Below the pieces are notes generated by a model. The model did not search any database and had not been told where the DNA came from. It saw only the letters and a list, made by a program, of their open reading frames with translations. Positions 21,901 through 32,300 of a stretch of DNA of 45,403 nucleotides are shown piece by piece; positions within the stretch are counted from its first letter, which is position 1, and the number at the start of each line of letters is the position of its first letter. The translations under genes were made by a program, and so were the position numbers. This DNA is from a virus: positions 1-45,403 of IMG/VR virus record IMGVR_UViG_3300006735_000064. One strand, 5' to 3'.

Positions 21901-24414
21901 GAGTTAATGATATCTCTTGATGGTATTGTACAACAACCAATAAGAACATATCGTGTTACTGGAAATCAAATAAAATTTTATGAGGCACCACTAGGACAAA
22001 GAACTGAAGAGGGTGTAGTTGTTCCTTCAGTTTTATTCTATGGCAAGGCATTTAAATTTAGAGAAGATACTAATAACGCTCGTTATCTAAAGAGATTAAA
22101 AGATATATCAGATCAATTTGACGGAAGACAAAAGAATTTTGATTTATATTATGAAGATGGATCTATAGTCAAAACTGATTTAAATGAAAACTTGTTATTG
22201 TATCTTGATGCTATATTGCTGCAAGATACTTATACTGTTAGGAGATTTGTTAGTGCTAATAAGACAGATAGATTGATCTTTAAGAAAGCACCAAAGAATT
22301 TTGCAGATTTGTATGAAGGAGTACCTAATTCATTACAGGGTGAACAGTATTTTCATGGTCACACTGTAGGATCATACGAGAGATTACATATAGATGAAAA
22401 TGTAATACCTTTTAGTACTTCAAATTCTTATTTAATTCTTGATGAAAATAATCGTGTCAAGACTTTTGATGATCCTTTATATGCTTATGTTTTTGTTAAT
22501 GGTGTATTACAACGTCATTTAGAATCATATAGAATTGTTGGACCTAGTATAATATTCAACAGACCTTTAAAGTATGCTTTGCAATCTGATGGTTCATATA
22601 CAACTGCTAAAGTTAATATTCTTTATTTCTATGGTAAAGATTACGAACCTACTTTAACTTTCTTTGACCATGAACAAGATGTATTCTATAACAGGACTAC
22701 TATTACTATTGATGGAAAATATGATGAATTTAGTTCATGGTATGGACCTAATTCTTCATCTCCCACTAGTGCTTATCAAATTATTAATGGAGTAAAAGAA
22801 TCTTGGGGATATCTTATAGAAGTTCAAAAAAATGCTGGTACAGAATGGCAATTAGTAATGAGATCCCACAATATAGAGTATATTGATGGTAATAAAATAT
22901 TTGTTACTAGAGGAGATGGTAATGATTTAGAACTTTCTGTAACATCTTTCAATGTTTCGTATAATACCAATTCATCAGGCGAAAGACTTCTTAATAGAAT
23001 GGAGAGTAATATTATTCCTTGGTTGAATACTACTGATATATCAGATAGTTATGAATACAAAGGAGAAATAATAAAAGAACATCCTTCACTTAAGAAAGGT
23101 GATATGATTAAAATTGATGGTGAATTTGATTGGCGTGAAGTTACCAGTACACCATTAATTGCAAAATCTAAACAATATAATGATGGTGAATCTGTTTCTA
23201 ATAGTTTCTTTGCTAAAGTTAAAGCAACTGAATATAATGGTGATGTATATGGAGAAGGATTTACTGTAACAGCAGCAGTTAAAGATGGAGTTATTAATAC
23301 TTTATCTTGGAATAAGAGAGATCTTGATTTATTCTTCAAAAATAATATTTTACTAAATCCAACTGCTTATAATTATTATACACCTCCTGTTATTAACTTT
23401 ATACCAGTTGACGGTAAAGGTGGTGGAGCAAAAGCAGAAGTATTAGTTCATGGTGGTCAGATTTTAGATATTGTTCTTATTGATGGTGGTAGCGGTTATG
23501 AGAAAGCACCTCGATGTGTTATCTCTAGAGGATATGATATTGTTAGAAAGAATGATACTTTTGAATCTTCTGTTGAAATTGTTATTAATGGTTTAGCAGG
23601 AGCGAATATTGCAGGAGCAAGTTCCGAAGATTACTTGTGGAAACATGAAGTTTTGAATCATGAGGTTTCTCTTGTTTCACCAATGATATCATTGTTGGTT
23701 ACATTACATCGTTGGCATATGCCTGTACGGAATACTACATTCCAAGCACATGAACAGTTTATAACCAAAATTATAACACCACAACCACCAGAACCAAAAA
23801 CTATGTCTTCTTCTGGATCTACCGCATCCAGATTAGAATTAAGACCTAATCTTGACACCTCATATATAACTTATCAGAATCAATCAACAATGCATCAGCA
23901 AACTGGTGTGGTTGATATGCTTGAGCAACCTGTAGAGAATGGTGATTCATTCACACAGGGTAAATTGGGCACAACAGTTGCTACATTTATGGAGTATCTG
24001 TTTATGGATCACGGCGAGTTTAATGTTTCAGGTATTAATATTGAACAATTTGAGATATTTTATCCATTCCTTGCTATTAATCAAAATCCAAATAATTGGA
24101 TGGAGAACTACACCATTGATTATAGTTCCGTAACATCAAGTGGTGTATTGTTTAATCCAGGTATTCCTTCTATTCATGATAGAGGTGGAAATCTAGATCA
24201 AGCATTCAATATCGGTGATACATTTCTGTATATCACTGGTAGTACTGCAAATTTCCCATCATCTGGTAAATTACTAGTTGGTAAAGAAGTTATTGAATAT
24301 GATGGAACTGTTAACTTTGACCGTTTTGTTATTACTGCGAGAGGAGTTAATGGAACTACTGAAGAGGATCATCTTGCTGGTGATTACTTCAGAACACTAG
24401 GTAAGTATAATTGA
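15931..24414 (+). CDS. 7: Giant gp7-type baseplate wedge protein with a YHYH-like domain (2827 aa)
   Basis: Starts directly after the gp6 stop and precedes gp8, the gp7 slot. At 2827 aa it is nearly three times T4 gp7 (1032 aa). The first 250 residues look like a conserved wedge domain (LPGFITAEYENFTKVLEGYY). A YHYH-type domain is visible at about 758-855: GFAYDGHPIYGPYG, then GVYAYYIT where the His residues of the motif are replaced. Repeated GSGY-type units occur near 554, 1254, 1634, 1674 (degenerate) and 2516, each followed by a Pro and a hydrophobic strand. Uninterrupted frame, no sign of frameshift. The extra length probably forms peripheral baseplate decorations. Confidence 0.85.
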   Translation: MNTQISSLIEDQLPGFITAEYENFTKVLEGYYEQLESAGQPLDIIANITNYRDVDYYEKHLLKERSTLVAAISDTVNQVILQDGTSFPERNGYIKIDDEILFYKERDGNTLTEVSRGVSGNTKLGDLYTDDVYSSSVAVEHSAGVNVDNLSHLFLYALTKAFEKEYLDSFPEAYLKDDVDKRTLIKNIGSFYKVKGNDKSIRFIFNTLISKSADDVPTTYNPKDNTLKVSTSDWDSTYALQAVVLSGDVNWLLGEEIIQQADKNLPNLPYASAVVENVVQIGTGLFNLIISPSSMNGEFVIPQQTTLDKVVSATNNQGDLITVDSTFGWKDNEGTIVINGEKIRYSSKSARQFTIEERGTITQAHGVGDKVYNYSTALAETPNGFVSLLIYGILTRLDIDKVEPYSRAGDRVQVTNSGFESRDPVLYDESAQNYRWKVNVNAVSPAVPLNPVIATGLSEYIADVSSLYEDKQYYYIATSSYPSTDILPANVSDTLTDPQLLKMIPKTVTTTTEVYSTPRSDVGVFVDGTIAYNVKDDELISFGPVTSFSITKRGSGYQKPPFVLLNGISGKARAILTGDFITSVESISQDSYTAPPIVEIVSGRGADLQAVVTSGSVSSIRIINAGEYYSSPPAIIITDNNGKGRFAQYNAVISTEGKIIDVVKVDGGKFYTQENIKVVVIPDALYSGATATSTIYEWVKNRFYDNTQNLDDNGGLVVSNNLDEKFYGVVGNPKRLRYRLGDNLTATTLEETQTLVHSPILGFAYDGHPIYGPYGHQDPLDKDSTIVRMSTGYSLKASREGGPVQDTGPYPMGTFVDDYEWIPNVLTGKTRLDRNNGRFCVTPEYPQGVYAYYITIDKDNNSVFPHIVGNNFYSVPVASNYEYNVKQDSIPPESKRLFIEGTDNNGENEVAIIENVSEGSVSSVTAEDSQPIYGVGSKIYVDDTNSGGEGASGVVSSTYGKPVKSIESVEVKASILTSVTPLYSFAGDIITQASTGASGELLRDTTEETSFVIRNVQGKFESETDISTSGISVSNKLITSGSNVVNLLLSQDSTYSKDATISLVEKANTDNIFATGKVLISTTNQNSVRILVESGDFNDHLNYSVGETILKSSDISNTAATEISFVKQLSKDIVIIGSQDNIAILETDGNHSMGEGDVVNIEIDPDATTTESTYWVRRKKFQELDLIPVNYNGKLNDTGIGSSSLIGYGSGYDAGTYTDIELEFSSYTESRSDVVKAKVKIVIGDTNNISSLEITDAGSGYRKDDILTITDASVTKITGAPNPMIPLLVVNSIGLGKERTDAVLDTVYSLSNGDILKINNELVKILSIDQNTRKVSFERGYNNTDIVNHSLGVPVTFNDPQYNFTFNDKIFGTGANDPRVISYNTETHKLLIAFDFVNEGATNPLRITDVSTFEDHSTPAKLVSISRAFDKVEKLQFSPDNTNFETNPVLQIQKYYFYKFDTSHPSMLGSYLDISTSPNYNIFTEEKEVSLIEPGNTGSNIRIRLGYGPNIGDIKRKAVNFISYYYFLTTEDIDTGGSYLSVNEDPLAGNKTITYTTPDKFVYNLDSVPQYDGTGDMRYTGKSIGKIATVTLDNLGFGYKTLPIIKGVVPANDNKAQINAIRNIVTGKITELNLLNGGSGYVNPEAIVFGDGSGLTIDLLVKNGAIVKAEISNGGSDYTYTPLIEVIETSNKLYFESEEIGKPDSVRFVRYGSNYHNDKSILPSFNSPSTFVLSGFDDDAFEYGEIVEQKVNNVVVASGVVSKTGWKKGINILRLEKIDGVFREGYPITNRQRGGTATIVSIKKSSFKPVITTRESRIGKFTSDRGKVSSLNQRITDSNFYQDYSYVIRSRTPIDKWRNALKDTTHPAGFKMFGEVYVESEGSNRMNPVQQNIQNVTTYLCIPTPKITSSSVTRTITETIIGSANINVRRGLGSVSVDAFDETMTRVREITLSPAFDGVFDSDTGQSVGTQEFTIIDKATGSAYTPYNEQELMISLDGIVQQPIRTYRVTGNQIKFYEAPLGQRTEEGVVVPSVLFYGKAFKFREDTNNARYLKRLKDISDQFDGRQKNFDLYYEDGSIVKTDLNENLLLYLDAILLQDTYTVRRFVSANKTDRLIFKKAPKNFADLYEGVPNSLQGEQYFHGHTVGSYERLHIDENVIPFSTSNSYLILDENNRVKTFDDPLYAYVFVNGVLQRHLESYRIVGPSIIFNRPLKYALQSDGSYTTAKVNILYFYGKDYEPTLTFFDHEQDVFYNRTTITIDGKYDEFSSWYGPNSSSPTSAYQIINGVKESWGYLIEVQKNAGTEWQLVMRSHNIEYIDGNKIFVTRGDGNDLELSVTSFNVSYNTNSSGERLLNRMESNIIPWLNTTDISDSYEYKGEIIKEHPSLKKGDMIKIDGEFDWREVTSTPLIAKSKQYNDGESVSNSFFAKVKATEYNGDVYGEGFTVTAAVKDGVINTLSWNKRDLDLFFKNNILLNPTAYNYYTPPVINFIPVDGKGGGAKAEVLVHGGQILDIVLIDGGSGYEKAPRCVISRGYDIVRKNDTFESSVEIVINGLAGANIAGASSEDYLWKHEVLNHEVSLVSPMISLLVTLHRWHMPVRNTTFQAHEQFITKIITPQPPEPKTMSSSGSTASRLELRPNLDTSYITYQNQSTMHQQTGVVDMLEQPVENGDSFTQGKLGTTVATFMEYLFMDHGEFNVSGINIEQFEIFYPFLAINQNPNNWMENYTIDYSSVTSSGVLFNPGIPSIHDRGGNLDQAFNIGDTFLYITGSTANFPSSGKLLVGKEVIEYDGTVNFDRFVITARGVNGTTEEDHLAGDYFRTLGKYN

Positions 24415-24419
24415 CGCAG

Positions 24420-24433
24420 TATAAATATAAATA
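24420..24433 (+). promoter_or_regulatory. Two overlapping T4-type late promoter boxes before gp8
   Basis: TATAAATA occurs at 24420-24427 and again at 24426-24433, in the 52-nt gap between gp7 and gp8. The gp8 ATG follows 33 nt later. The overlapping pair offers two possible starts for a late transcript. Confidence 0.7.
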
Positions 24434-24466
24434 AGACAGAAATAAACCCCGTATCGATATATTTCA

Positions 24467-26338
24467 ATGGCCGCTATAATTTCCGAAAAGTTTAGAATTT
24501 TTAATGCGAAACAGTTTCTAGAATCCTTAACGGAAGGAACTGACGATCAAGACGCACAAAGATCGAAAATGTATTTCTTTGTGGGTAGACCTCAAGCGTG
24601 GGACTCATATCTAGAGATACTTTCAGTGGATGGTGGGTCTTTCACTGTAGGTCAATCTGTATATGTTGGTGCTAACTGGGGTGCTGCAACATTTACTGCA
24701 ACAATTTTAAAGGTATTACCGCAAAGTTTAATTTTAAATACTGTTGGTCCTTTACCTACTGCTGTTCCTACATTAGGATCAACAATTAAAGGATATGATG
24801 GTGCTTCTGATACTGGGGTCACAGCACAATCTGGGGTTTATCGTTATTCTAGAGAGGATGTTCCTCCTGTACCTCTAGATAACCAAGGAGAAAAGTATGA
24901 TATTTATGATGATATCATAGCAGCCAAAAGAATTTCGTCATCTCATGCAAGATCAGTAGTTAGAAAGTATAAGTGGGATACAGGGGTTCATCCAAAGTTT
25001 GATATGTGGAAACCTAACTATTCTTCCACACCTGCAGGTGGTGGTCAAATTGGTATTACATCTGCTACAGGTGCTACTACTATTGCCAATGCGAAGTTCT
25101 ATACAGTGAACCAGAAGTATGAAGTGTTTAAGTGTCTTTATAATGGCGAGAGTACAGCAAATCCTTCAGGTGTAGATAGTACACATGAACCAATGACTAC
25201 TCCTTCTTCTGGATTAGGAACATATGATACTGGTACTCGTAATTTCACATCACCTAGTGGTGATTATATTTGGAAGTATCTTTATACTATTCCAACTGAT
25301 GATGTATTGGCATTCCTTTCAACAGACTTTATGCCAATTAATGCATCTGGTGAGACAACAAGAGTTGATACTGAAACAAATGCAGTTGATGGATCAATTG
25401 ATGTTGCACTAGTTAAAGATGTTGGTGCTGCTTTAGGACCTAATAATGCTACTTACTACGCTCCTGTTGTTGGGGATGGTACTGGTGGTATTGTTGCTGT
25501 TGCTATTTCTGGAGGCGTTATAGATAGCGTTTCTATGCATGCAGTTGGTAGTGGATATACTTATGGTAGTGTACCTATTATAACTGGAGTTCCACAAGGT
25601 ACTGCAGGTAGTACAGAAGCAATTGGATTGTTTACTGATAGTGCTTTAACATCATCACAAGCAGTAACACCTACAAGCAACGCTAATATTGAAGCAGTTA
25701 TTTCACCTCAAGGAGGACATGGTTCTGATTTAGAACTTGAATTAAATGCAAAAAGAGTAATGACAAACATTCGTTTGACATTTATTGAGAATGCTGGCGA
25801 TTTCCCTGTTGATAATGATTTCCGTCGTATTGGTATTATTAAGGATCCACTAAAACCAGGTGGTGCTTATGCTGATACAGATACACTTAATGGATTATTT
25901 GCGGTTAAGATTTCTAATGCTACAGGAGACTTTATTCCTGATGAAACAATTTCACAGACAGTTACTGGTGGTACCGCCAAAGGTCAGGTTGTATCATGGG
26001 TATTAGATGCTGGTAGTCCTACACCTACTCCAGGAACACCTGGTAGTGGAGTGTTGAAGTATTTCCAGTCACCTGACTCACATACAGATGGTGGTGTTGT
26101 TAGAGGATTTGCTTCTGACGCAGGAAATACCATTAGTGGTGATGAATCTGCTTCTCCTGGAACTGTTGATGTTGCACTTGCAGATGGCACACAATTATCT
26201 GGATGTACATTTACTGATGGTCTAGCAGGACCAGAAGTAAAGAACAATAGTGGAGACCTAATATACATTGAAAACAGAAGACTAATTACTAGAGCTGCTG
26301 ATCAGATCGAGGATATTAAATTAGTCATTGAATTCTGA
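24467..26338 (+). CDS. 8: Baseplate wedge subunit gp8
   Basis: 623 aa, much longer than T4 gp8 (334 aa), as in other cyanophages. The N-terminus (SEKFRIFNAKQFLESL, then MYFFVGRPQAW) and the SGDYIWKYLYTIP block at about residues 262-274 are the family features I recognise. A GSGY unit (AVGSGYTYGSVP) lies near residue 360, matching repeats in the two neighbouring giants. Preceded by its own late promoter boxes. Confidence 0.88.
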   Translation: MAAIISEKFRIFNAKQFLESLTEGTDDQDAQRSKMYFFVGRPQAWDSYLEILSVDGGSFTVGQSVYVGANWGAATFTATILKVLPQSLILNTVGPLPTAVPTLGSTIKGYDGASDTGVTAQSGVYRYSREDVPPVPLDNQGEKYDIYDDIIAAKRISSSHARSVVRKYKWDTGVHPKFDMWKPNYSSTPAGGGQIGITSATGATTIANAKFYTVNQKYEVFKCLYNGESTANPSGVDSTHEPMTTPSSGLGTYDTGTRNFTSPSGDYIWKYLYTIPTDDVLAFLSTDFMPINASGETTRVDTETNAVDGSIDVALVKDVGAALGPNNATYYAPVVGDGTGGIVAVAISGGVIDSVSMHAVGSGYTYGSVPIITGVPQGTAGSTEAIGLFTDSALTSSQAVTPTSNANIEAVISPQGGHGSDLELELNAKRVMTNIRLTFIENAGDFPVDNDFRRIGIIKDPLKPGGAYADTDTLNGLFAVKISNATGDFIPDETISQTVTGGTAKGQVVSWVLDAGSPTPTPGTPGSGVLKYFQSPDSHTDGGVVRGFASDAGNTISGDESASPGTVDVALADGTQLSGCTFTDGLAGPEVKNNSGDLIYIENRRLITRAADQIEDIKLVIEF

Positions 26339-26374
26339 TTTTTGTTAACCTAAACCAGACGGTAGAATAATACA

Positions 26375-29300
26375 ATGCCACAGAAGACTAATATTAAAGC
26401 AGCTCCTTATTTCGACGATTACGATTCAAGTAAAGATTTTTATAAAGTCCTGTTTAGACCTTCTTATCCTGTTCAGGGTAGAGAATTAAACACACTTCAA
26501 TCCATACTTCAGAATCAAGTTGAAAGTTATGGTAAATATCGCTTTAAACAAGGCGATCTAGTAGTTCCTGGTGAGGTTGGTCTCAACAAGAGACTAGATT
26601 TTGTCAAGCTTTCTTCTGTTTCAGAAGTTGCTGTAAATGTTGATGGTGAAATCATATACCAAAAATATGATATTGATGGTTTAGTTGGGCAGAAAGTTAG
26701 TGGATTATCATCTGGTGTAATTGCTCTTATTCTTTCTATCTCTAAACAGACAGATAATAATAATGATACATTGTATGTCAAATACTTAACTGCTGGTGCA
26801 TCAGGTGATGAAGAAACTTTTAGACAAGGTGAAACACTGGAAGTGGTTGATGGTGTTAATTCTCCTTTGCTTGTTGTTGGAACCGACGGTAGTGTTCTAC
26901 CTACCAATGTTGCTGTAACAAATCCTGATACTGGTGCTGTCACTTTTGTTGAAAGTGGTGCAATGGGATATGCTGCTGCAGTAAAGGTTGAAGAAGGTGT
27001 TTATTTTGTTAATGGATTTTTTGTAAGAAACAATGCTAAATTAATTGTTGTTGATGGATATAACAATACTCCATCTGTTAAAGTAGGATTTAAAGTAACA
27101 GAGTCATTAGTATCCCCAGAAGAAGATATTACTTTATATGATAACGCTTTCGGATCTTCAAACTATGCTGCTCCAGGAGCACATAGATTAAAAGTAGATC
27201 TTGAAGTTATTAAGTATGGTTATGACGAAACACCAGATAAGAATTTTATACAACTTCTTACTGTTAAGAACGGTGTTGTACAACGTCAAATTAAACAAGC
27301 AGATTATTCTTTATTAGAAAAAACTCTTTCTAGAAGAACATATGATGAGTCTGGTGATTATGTTGTAGATAAATTTGATATTGATGTAAGAGAATTTTAT
27401 AATAATGGTAATAATGGTGTATATTCATTGGATGCTGCTGGTACAGTAAATGACATAACACCATCTGAAGCTAGTGAAAAATTAATAGCAACTGTTGGTC
27501 CTGGTAAAGCATACGTGCGTGGATACGAGATTGTTAATAAAGAAACGAAGTATATAGAAGTAGATAAAGCAAGAGATACTTTAGTTAGAGATAATGTCAC
27601 TATTAGGTCTACTGGATTATCTAGTTTTACACTTACTAATGTTTATAATACTCTTCCTTTAAATGCAGAGGGAGCAGATCTAACAGCATATCCAACAGTA
27701 TATTTAAATTCTACATATAATGATGGTACAGTAGGTTCTAATAATATTGAAGCAGATACTGATTATATTCAGACTATTGATAGAAGAGGATTAGGTTTTG
27801 ATAAGGATTATGGTATTAAAACTGTATATCTAGAATCTGGTATTGTAAGTTCTGTAACTAGTGATAGTATTGTTAATCCAACTGGTTCTACACCTGATTT
27901 GCGTAATATATGGTTTATTACATCTAGAACAGCATCTAATGGAGTAGCTGATGTAGCATCAGTACAGACAATTGGTTTAGCAAAAGTTGTTAGACCAGAA
28001 ATTGCAACTACTCCATGTCTTCAATTAATTGTTTATGGTAGAAAGGATTATTTGGATAATATTTTTGTTGAGTATGATGATAATATTACATCGAAGAAAA
28101 GAAGACTTTATAAGACTGAAAATGATGCTAATGGAGAACAAAATGAAATAGGATGGATTTCTGATTATAATGAAACTATTCTTCCTTTGATTGGTGTTGC
28201 TAAACCAAAAGATTTTTCATTATTAAAGAAACCAGAAGGTTTTAATAGTGATACTGATATTGTTATATCTAAAGGAAGAACAGCAGGTGGTAAAAAACCT
28301 TATAGTGGTTTATTTAATCTATCATATTTCAACCCAGTATTCTTCACAAAATTATTAGTAGATACTAATGTTACTACTGATTTTTCACCAGGTAAGTATA
28401 TTACAGGATCACAGAGTGGTGCTTATGGTGTAGTAGAAGGTGATACTAATGGATTTCTTTCTTCTGGTAAAAGTCTTGTAGTAAAAACATTATCTGGTCG
28501 TTTTGTTTCAGGTGAAACACTTGTTAGTGAAGAGGGTGGTCTTTTAAGAATTGCTAGAGAAAATACTCTATCTCATTTGATTGTTAATTCTGTTGGAAGT
28601 GGTTATTCATCTACTGATAAAGTTTCTATTAATGGTATTGATTATGAATCACTTGATATTTCTATTGGTGTTTCAGGAAGTCAGTTATACAAAATAGAAA
28701 TTAATAATCGTGACGCAGTTTCTGTAGAATATTCTACTCCACCAACAGTTTCTGTTAGTACTGGTTCTGGTGCTAATATTACACCTGTTTTGTTTAGAGA
28801 TACTGTAGTTACATATGGTTCTCAAAGTGTTAAATCATTATATTCAACATTTGGAGATTCTGGTAAATTTAGTGCTGATATAGAAACTATTGATGCTAAT
28901 TATTCAGAAACTAAAGCAGTAACAGAGTATACATTCTCTGGTACTAAAGGATATAGATATCTCGAATGTAATGGATTTAGTGCTAATGCTGCTGAATCAG
29001 TAACACAAGGTGATATCATTCAATTTAATGATAGTACTGGTCGTATTAATCGTTTTGTAGTTGAAAGTGCGACTATTCCACAAGGTACTAATAAATCAAG
29101 AATTAATATAAATGTTGCATTGCCAGATGATGTTTTATCAGAATCAGTAGTAAGATTACGTCCAACTGTTTCTGGTGGAACTGGTTCTACATTAATATTC
29201 CCAACAGGAAGTAAAGAGATTGATAGTTTAATTAAGAATTCAGAAGATACACAAATTAAGTACTATATTAGAAGAGATTTTGTTGTTTCTGGTACTTCTA

Positions 29301-32300
29301 CTGGAGGTAATATAACTTTCGTTGCATATCTTGGTTTTGGTACACAGAGATTCTCTGAATTTAATGAGAATGATTTCTTAATTACTGTTCATGATAAGGG
29401 TAGTTCAACTAGTGTTGAAACAGGAGATATTATTTACATCTCTCCAGATTTTGTAGAGACAAAGAATATTGCTGATCCAACATCTGGTTTATCATCAGGA
29501 AGTTTAACTTTAACCTTCCCAGAGAATCATTTTGGTACCAATGTTGCTAATTTCCCTAAACTTAAATTAACTGCAACATTAGAGATAAGTAAAGCAAAAC
29601 CAAAAACAAAGAATTCTGTAACTAATAAGAGAATTATTATTACTGCTGCTGGTGATCGAGTAATACCTTTGAGAGGTATTGATTATGATAGTGATAGCAC
29701 AGAATCTTATACTTATTCTGATGTTTATAAAGTTAAGTACATATATGAAGGATCTACATCCGCACCACCTACAGTTGATGTTAATGGTAATTTAGTTGTA
29801 GGTACTGATATAACACATAGATTTACTTTTGATGATGGGCAAAGAGATACATTCTATGATGTTTCTAGACTTGTATTAAAACCAGGATTCCAAGCACCAA
29901 CTGGTCAAGTTGTTGTTGCTTTTGATTACTTTGAACACACTCAAGGTGATTTCTCAACAGTTGATTCGTATGTTCATGAAGATGGTGTTATTGCTGATAA
30001 TGTTCCATCTTTCAACTCTACTGTTCATGGTATTGTTAATTTAAGAAATGTTATTGATTTCCGTCCTAAAGTAGATTCCACTGCTATCATTTCTGGTTTC
30101 CAAGATAATTCTATATTATCTCAAACTGAATATATCAACTTTACTGGTCCTGGTGGTTCTGTTTCTAGTACTCCAGCATCAAGTAAGTTACTTCCATATA
30201 CTGTTTCCTTTACAGAGTCACAGTATCTTGATAGGATTGATGGTGTATTTTTAAATAACAAAGGTAATTTTGTAATCAAGAAAGGTAATTCTTCATTAAA
30301 CCCATCTAAACCAGAGATGATTGAGGATGGTATTGCATTGTATTACATGTATATCCCTGCTTTTACTAGATCAAGTAAGGATGTGAGAATTATCCCTGTG
30401 GATAATAAGCGTTATACAATGAAGGATATTGGTAAACTTGAGAAGAGAATTGAAAGATTAGAATACTACACAACTTTAAGTATACTAGAGCAACAAGCAT
30501 TAAACATGCAAGTTAAAGATGCTCTTGGTATTGATAGAGTTAAGAGTGGATTTGTTGTTGATAATTATGAGTCACATAGTGCTGGTAATCTTAACTCCAT
30601 AGATTATAAGTGTTCTGTTGATTCACAGCAATCTGTTCTACGACCACAGGTAAAGGAAGATAGTTTTAAATTAACAGAAATTTATAGTAGAGATTATCAA
30701 AGAGATATTGCTGGATATGTTAATAATAACGATGTTGTTACTCTTCCATACACTGATATAGTTTATGCTCATAATGCATTTGCTACAAAAATTATTAATC
30801 CTAACCCATTTGTTGTTATACAATATCTTGGTGATGCTTCATTAAATCCTAATGTTGATCAATGGTATGATAGTACTGTTGCACCATTATTGACTGATAA
30901 TAATACTGGATTATTCTCTATATTCCTTAAAAAGGATACTACAGAAAGTTTCTCAAGTATATACAATTCGTTTGTAGTGAATTGGGTTGGTGTTAATAAA
31001 ACTTTCTATAATATAAATCCATTATCAGAAAGTAATTCCGATTCAGTATCATCTAGTGTTAACAATGCTTCTGTATCGAGTTCTTCTAATATTAGTCCTC
31101 AAAATAATGAAATAGCAAAAGGTGTTGGATATAAAACTGTTAACAATATTACTGTTGCAGATTCTTTAAGATTTTTCGCAAGATCTATTCCAGTTAAATT
31201 TGTTCTTAAGAGATTAAAACCAAAGACACAAGTTTATGTGTTTATGGAGCAAAGAAATATTGGTAGATGGGTATTATCAGATTCTAGATTTACTGGAGTT
31301 GCTGGTAATTCATTAACTTCATTTAATACACCTATCATCACAGATGAGTATGGTAATGCTAGTGGTATTCTTTTAGTTCCTGCAGGTAATCCTCCTAAAG
31401 AAAATACTACTTGGAGTGGAGATGTTAATCAGGTTCAATATGATGATACTTCAGAAGAAATACGATTCTCAACAGGTATAAAGACAATTAGATTCACTTC
31501 TAGTTCTACAGATTCAGATAAGAATTCTGTTGATGCTTATGCTGAAGTTAAGTTCTATGCAACTGGTATTTTACCAGAGAATCCTGCATCTATTATTTCT
31601 ACTGCACCAGCATTCTTCAAAGCAAATGAAGGTGTTCAGTTGATTGATAGTAATACTGAAAATATTTCTAGACCTAATCCACTTGCACAGACATTTAAAG
31701 TAGAAAACTTTGAAGGTGGTATGTTCTCTACTGGTGTAGACTTATTCTTCTCCAAGAAGAGTACTTCTATTCCTATAAGAGTTTATTTGAGTAATGTAGA
31801 TAGTGAGAAACCAGGAAAGTATATCTTACCTGGATCTGAAGTTACTTTATATCCAGATACATTCCTTAAAGTTTATTCTTCTGGAAATATAACATTAACA
31901 GTTGGAGAGAATATAACTGGTAGTAGATCACTTGCCATTGGACCTCTTTCCAAGGTATATGATAGAAATATGTTTGAGATATTACCTACTAGTGATGGTA
32001 GGATCTCTATTACTAACGAGCAAGTATATACATTTGTATTGAGTAACCATAATGGTACTTCATTCCAAGAAAATGAAGATCTTACTTTGAATAGTGTTAC
32101 ACAATATAATAATGCTAATAATGCAACAATTGGTTTAAAGATTGCTAAAGATGCTGGTAAGGTATCAGCACTAAATGTTACTACATTAGGTTCTGGTTAT
32201 GAAGGAGCAACTATTACAGTTGAGAGTCCACAATTACCTGGTGGTAGTAATGCTACTGGATCTGTTAAGGTATCTAATGGACAACTTTATCTAGCAGAAG

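Noticed and set aside
26527-26943. Minus-strand open frame of 138 codons inside the DUF4815-type gene
   Set aside because: It lies antisense within a long continuous virion gene, has no promoter or ribosome site, and its composition mirrors the sense codons.
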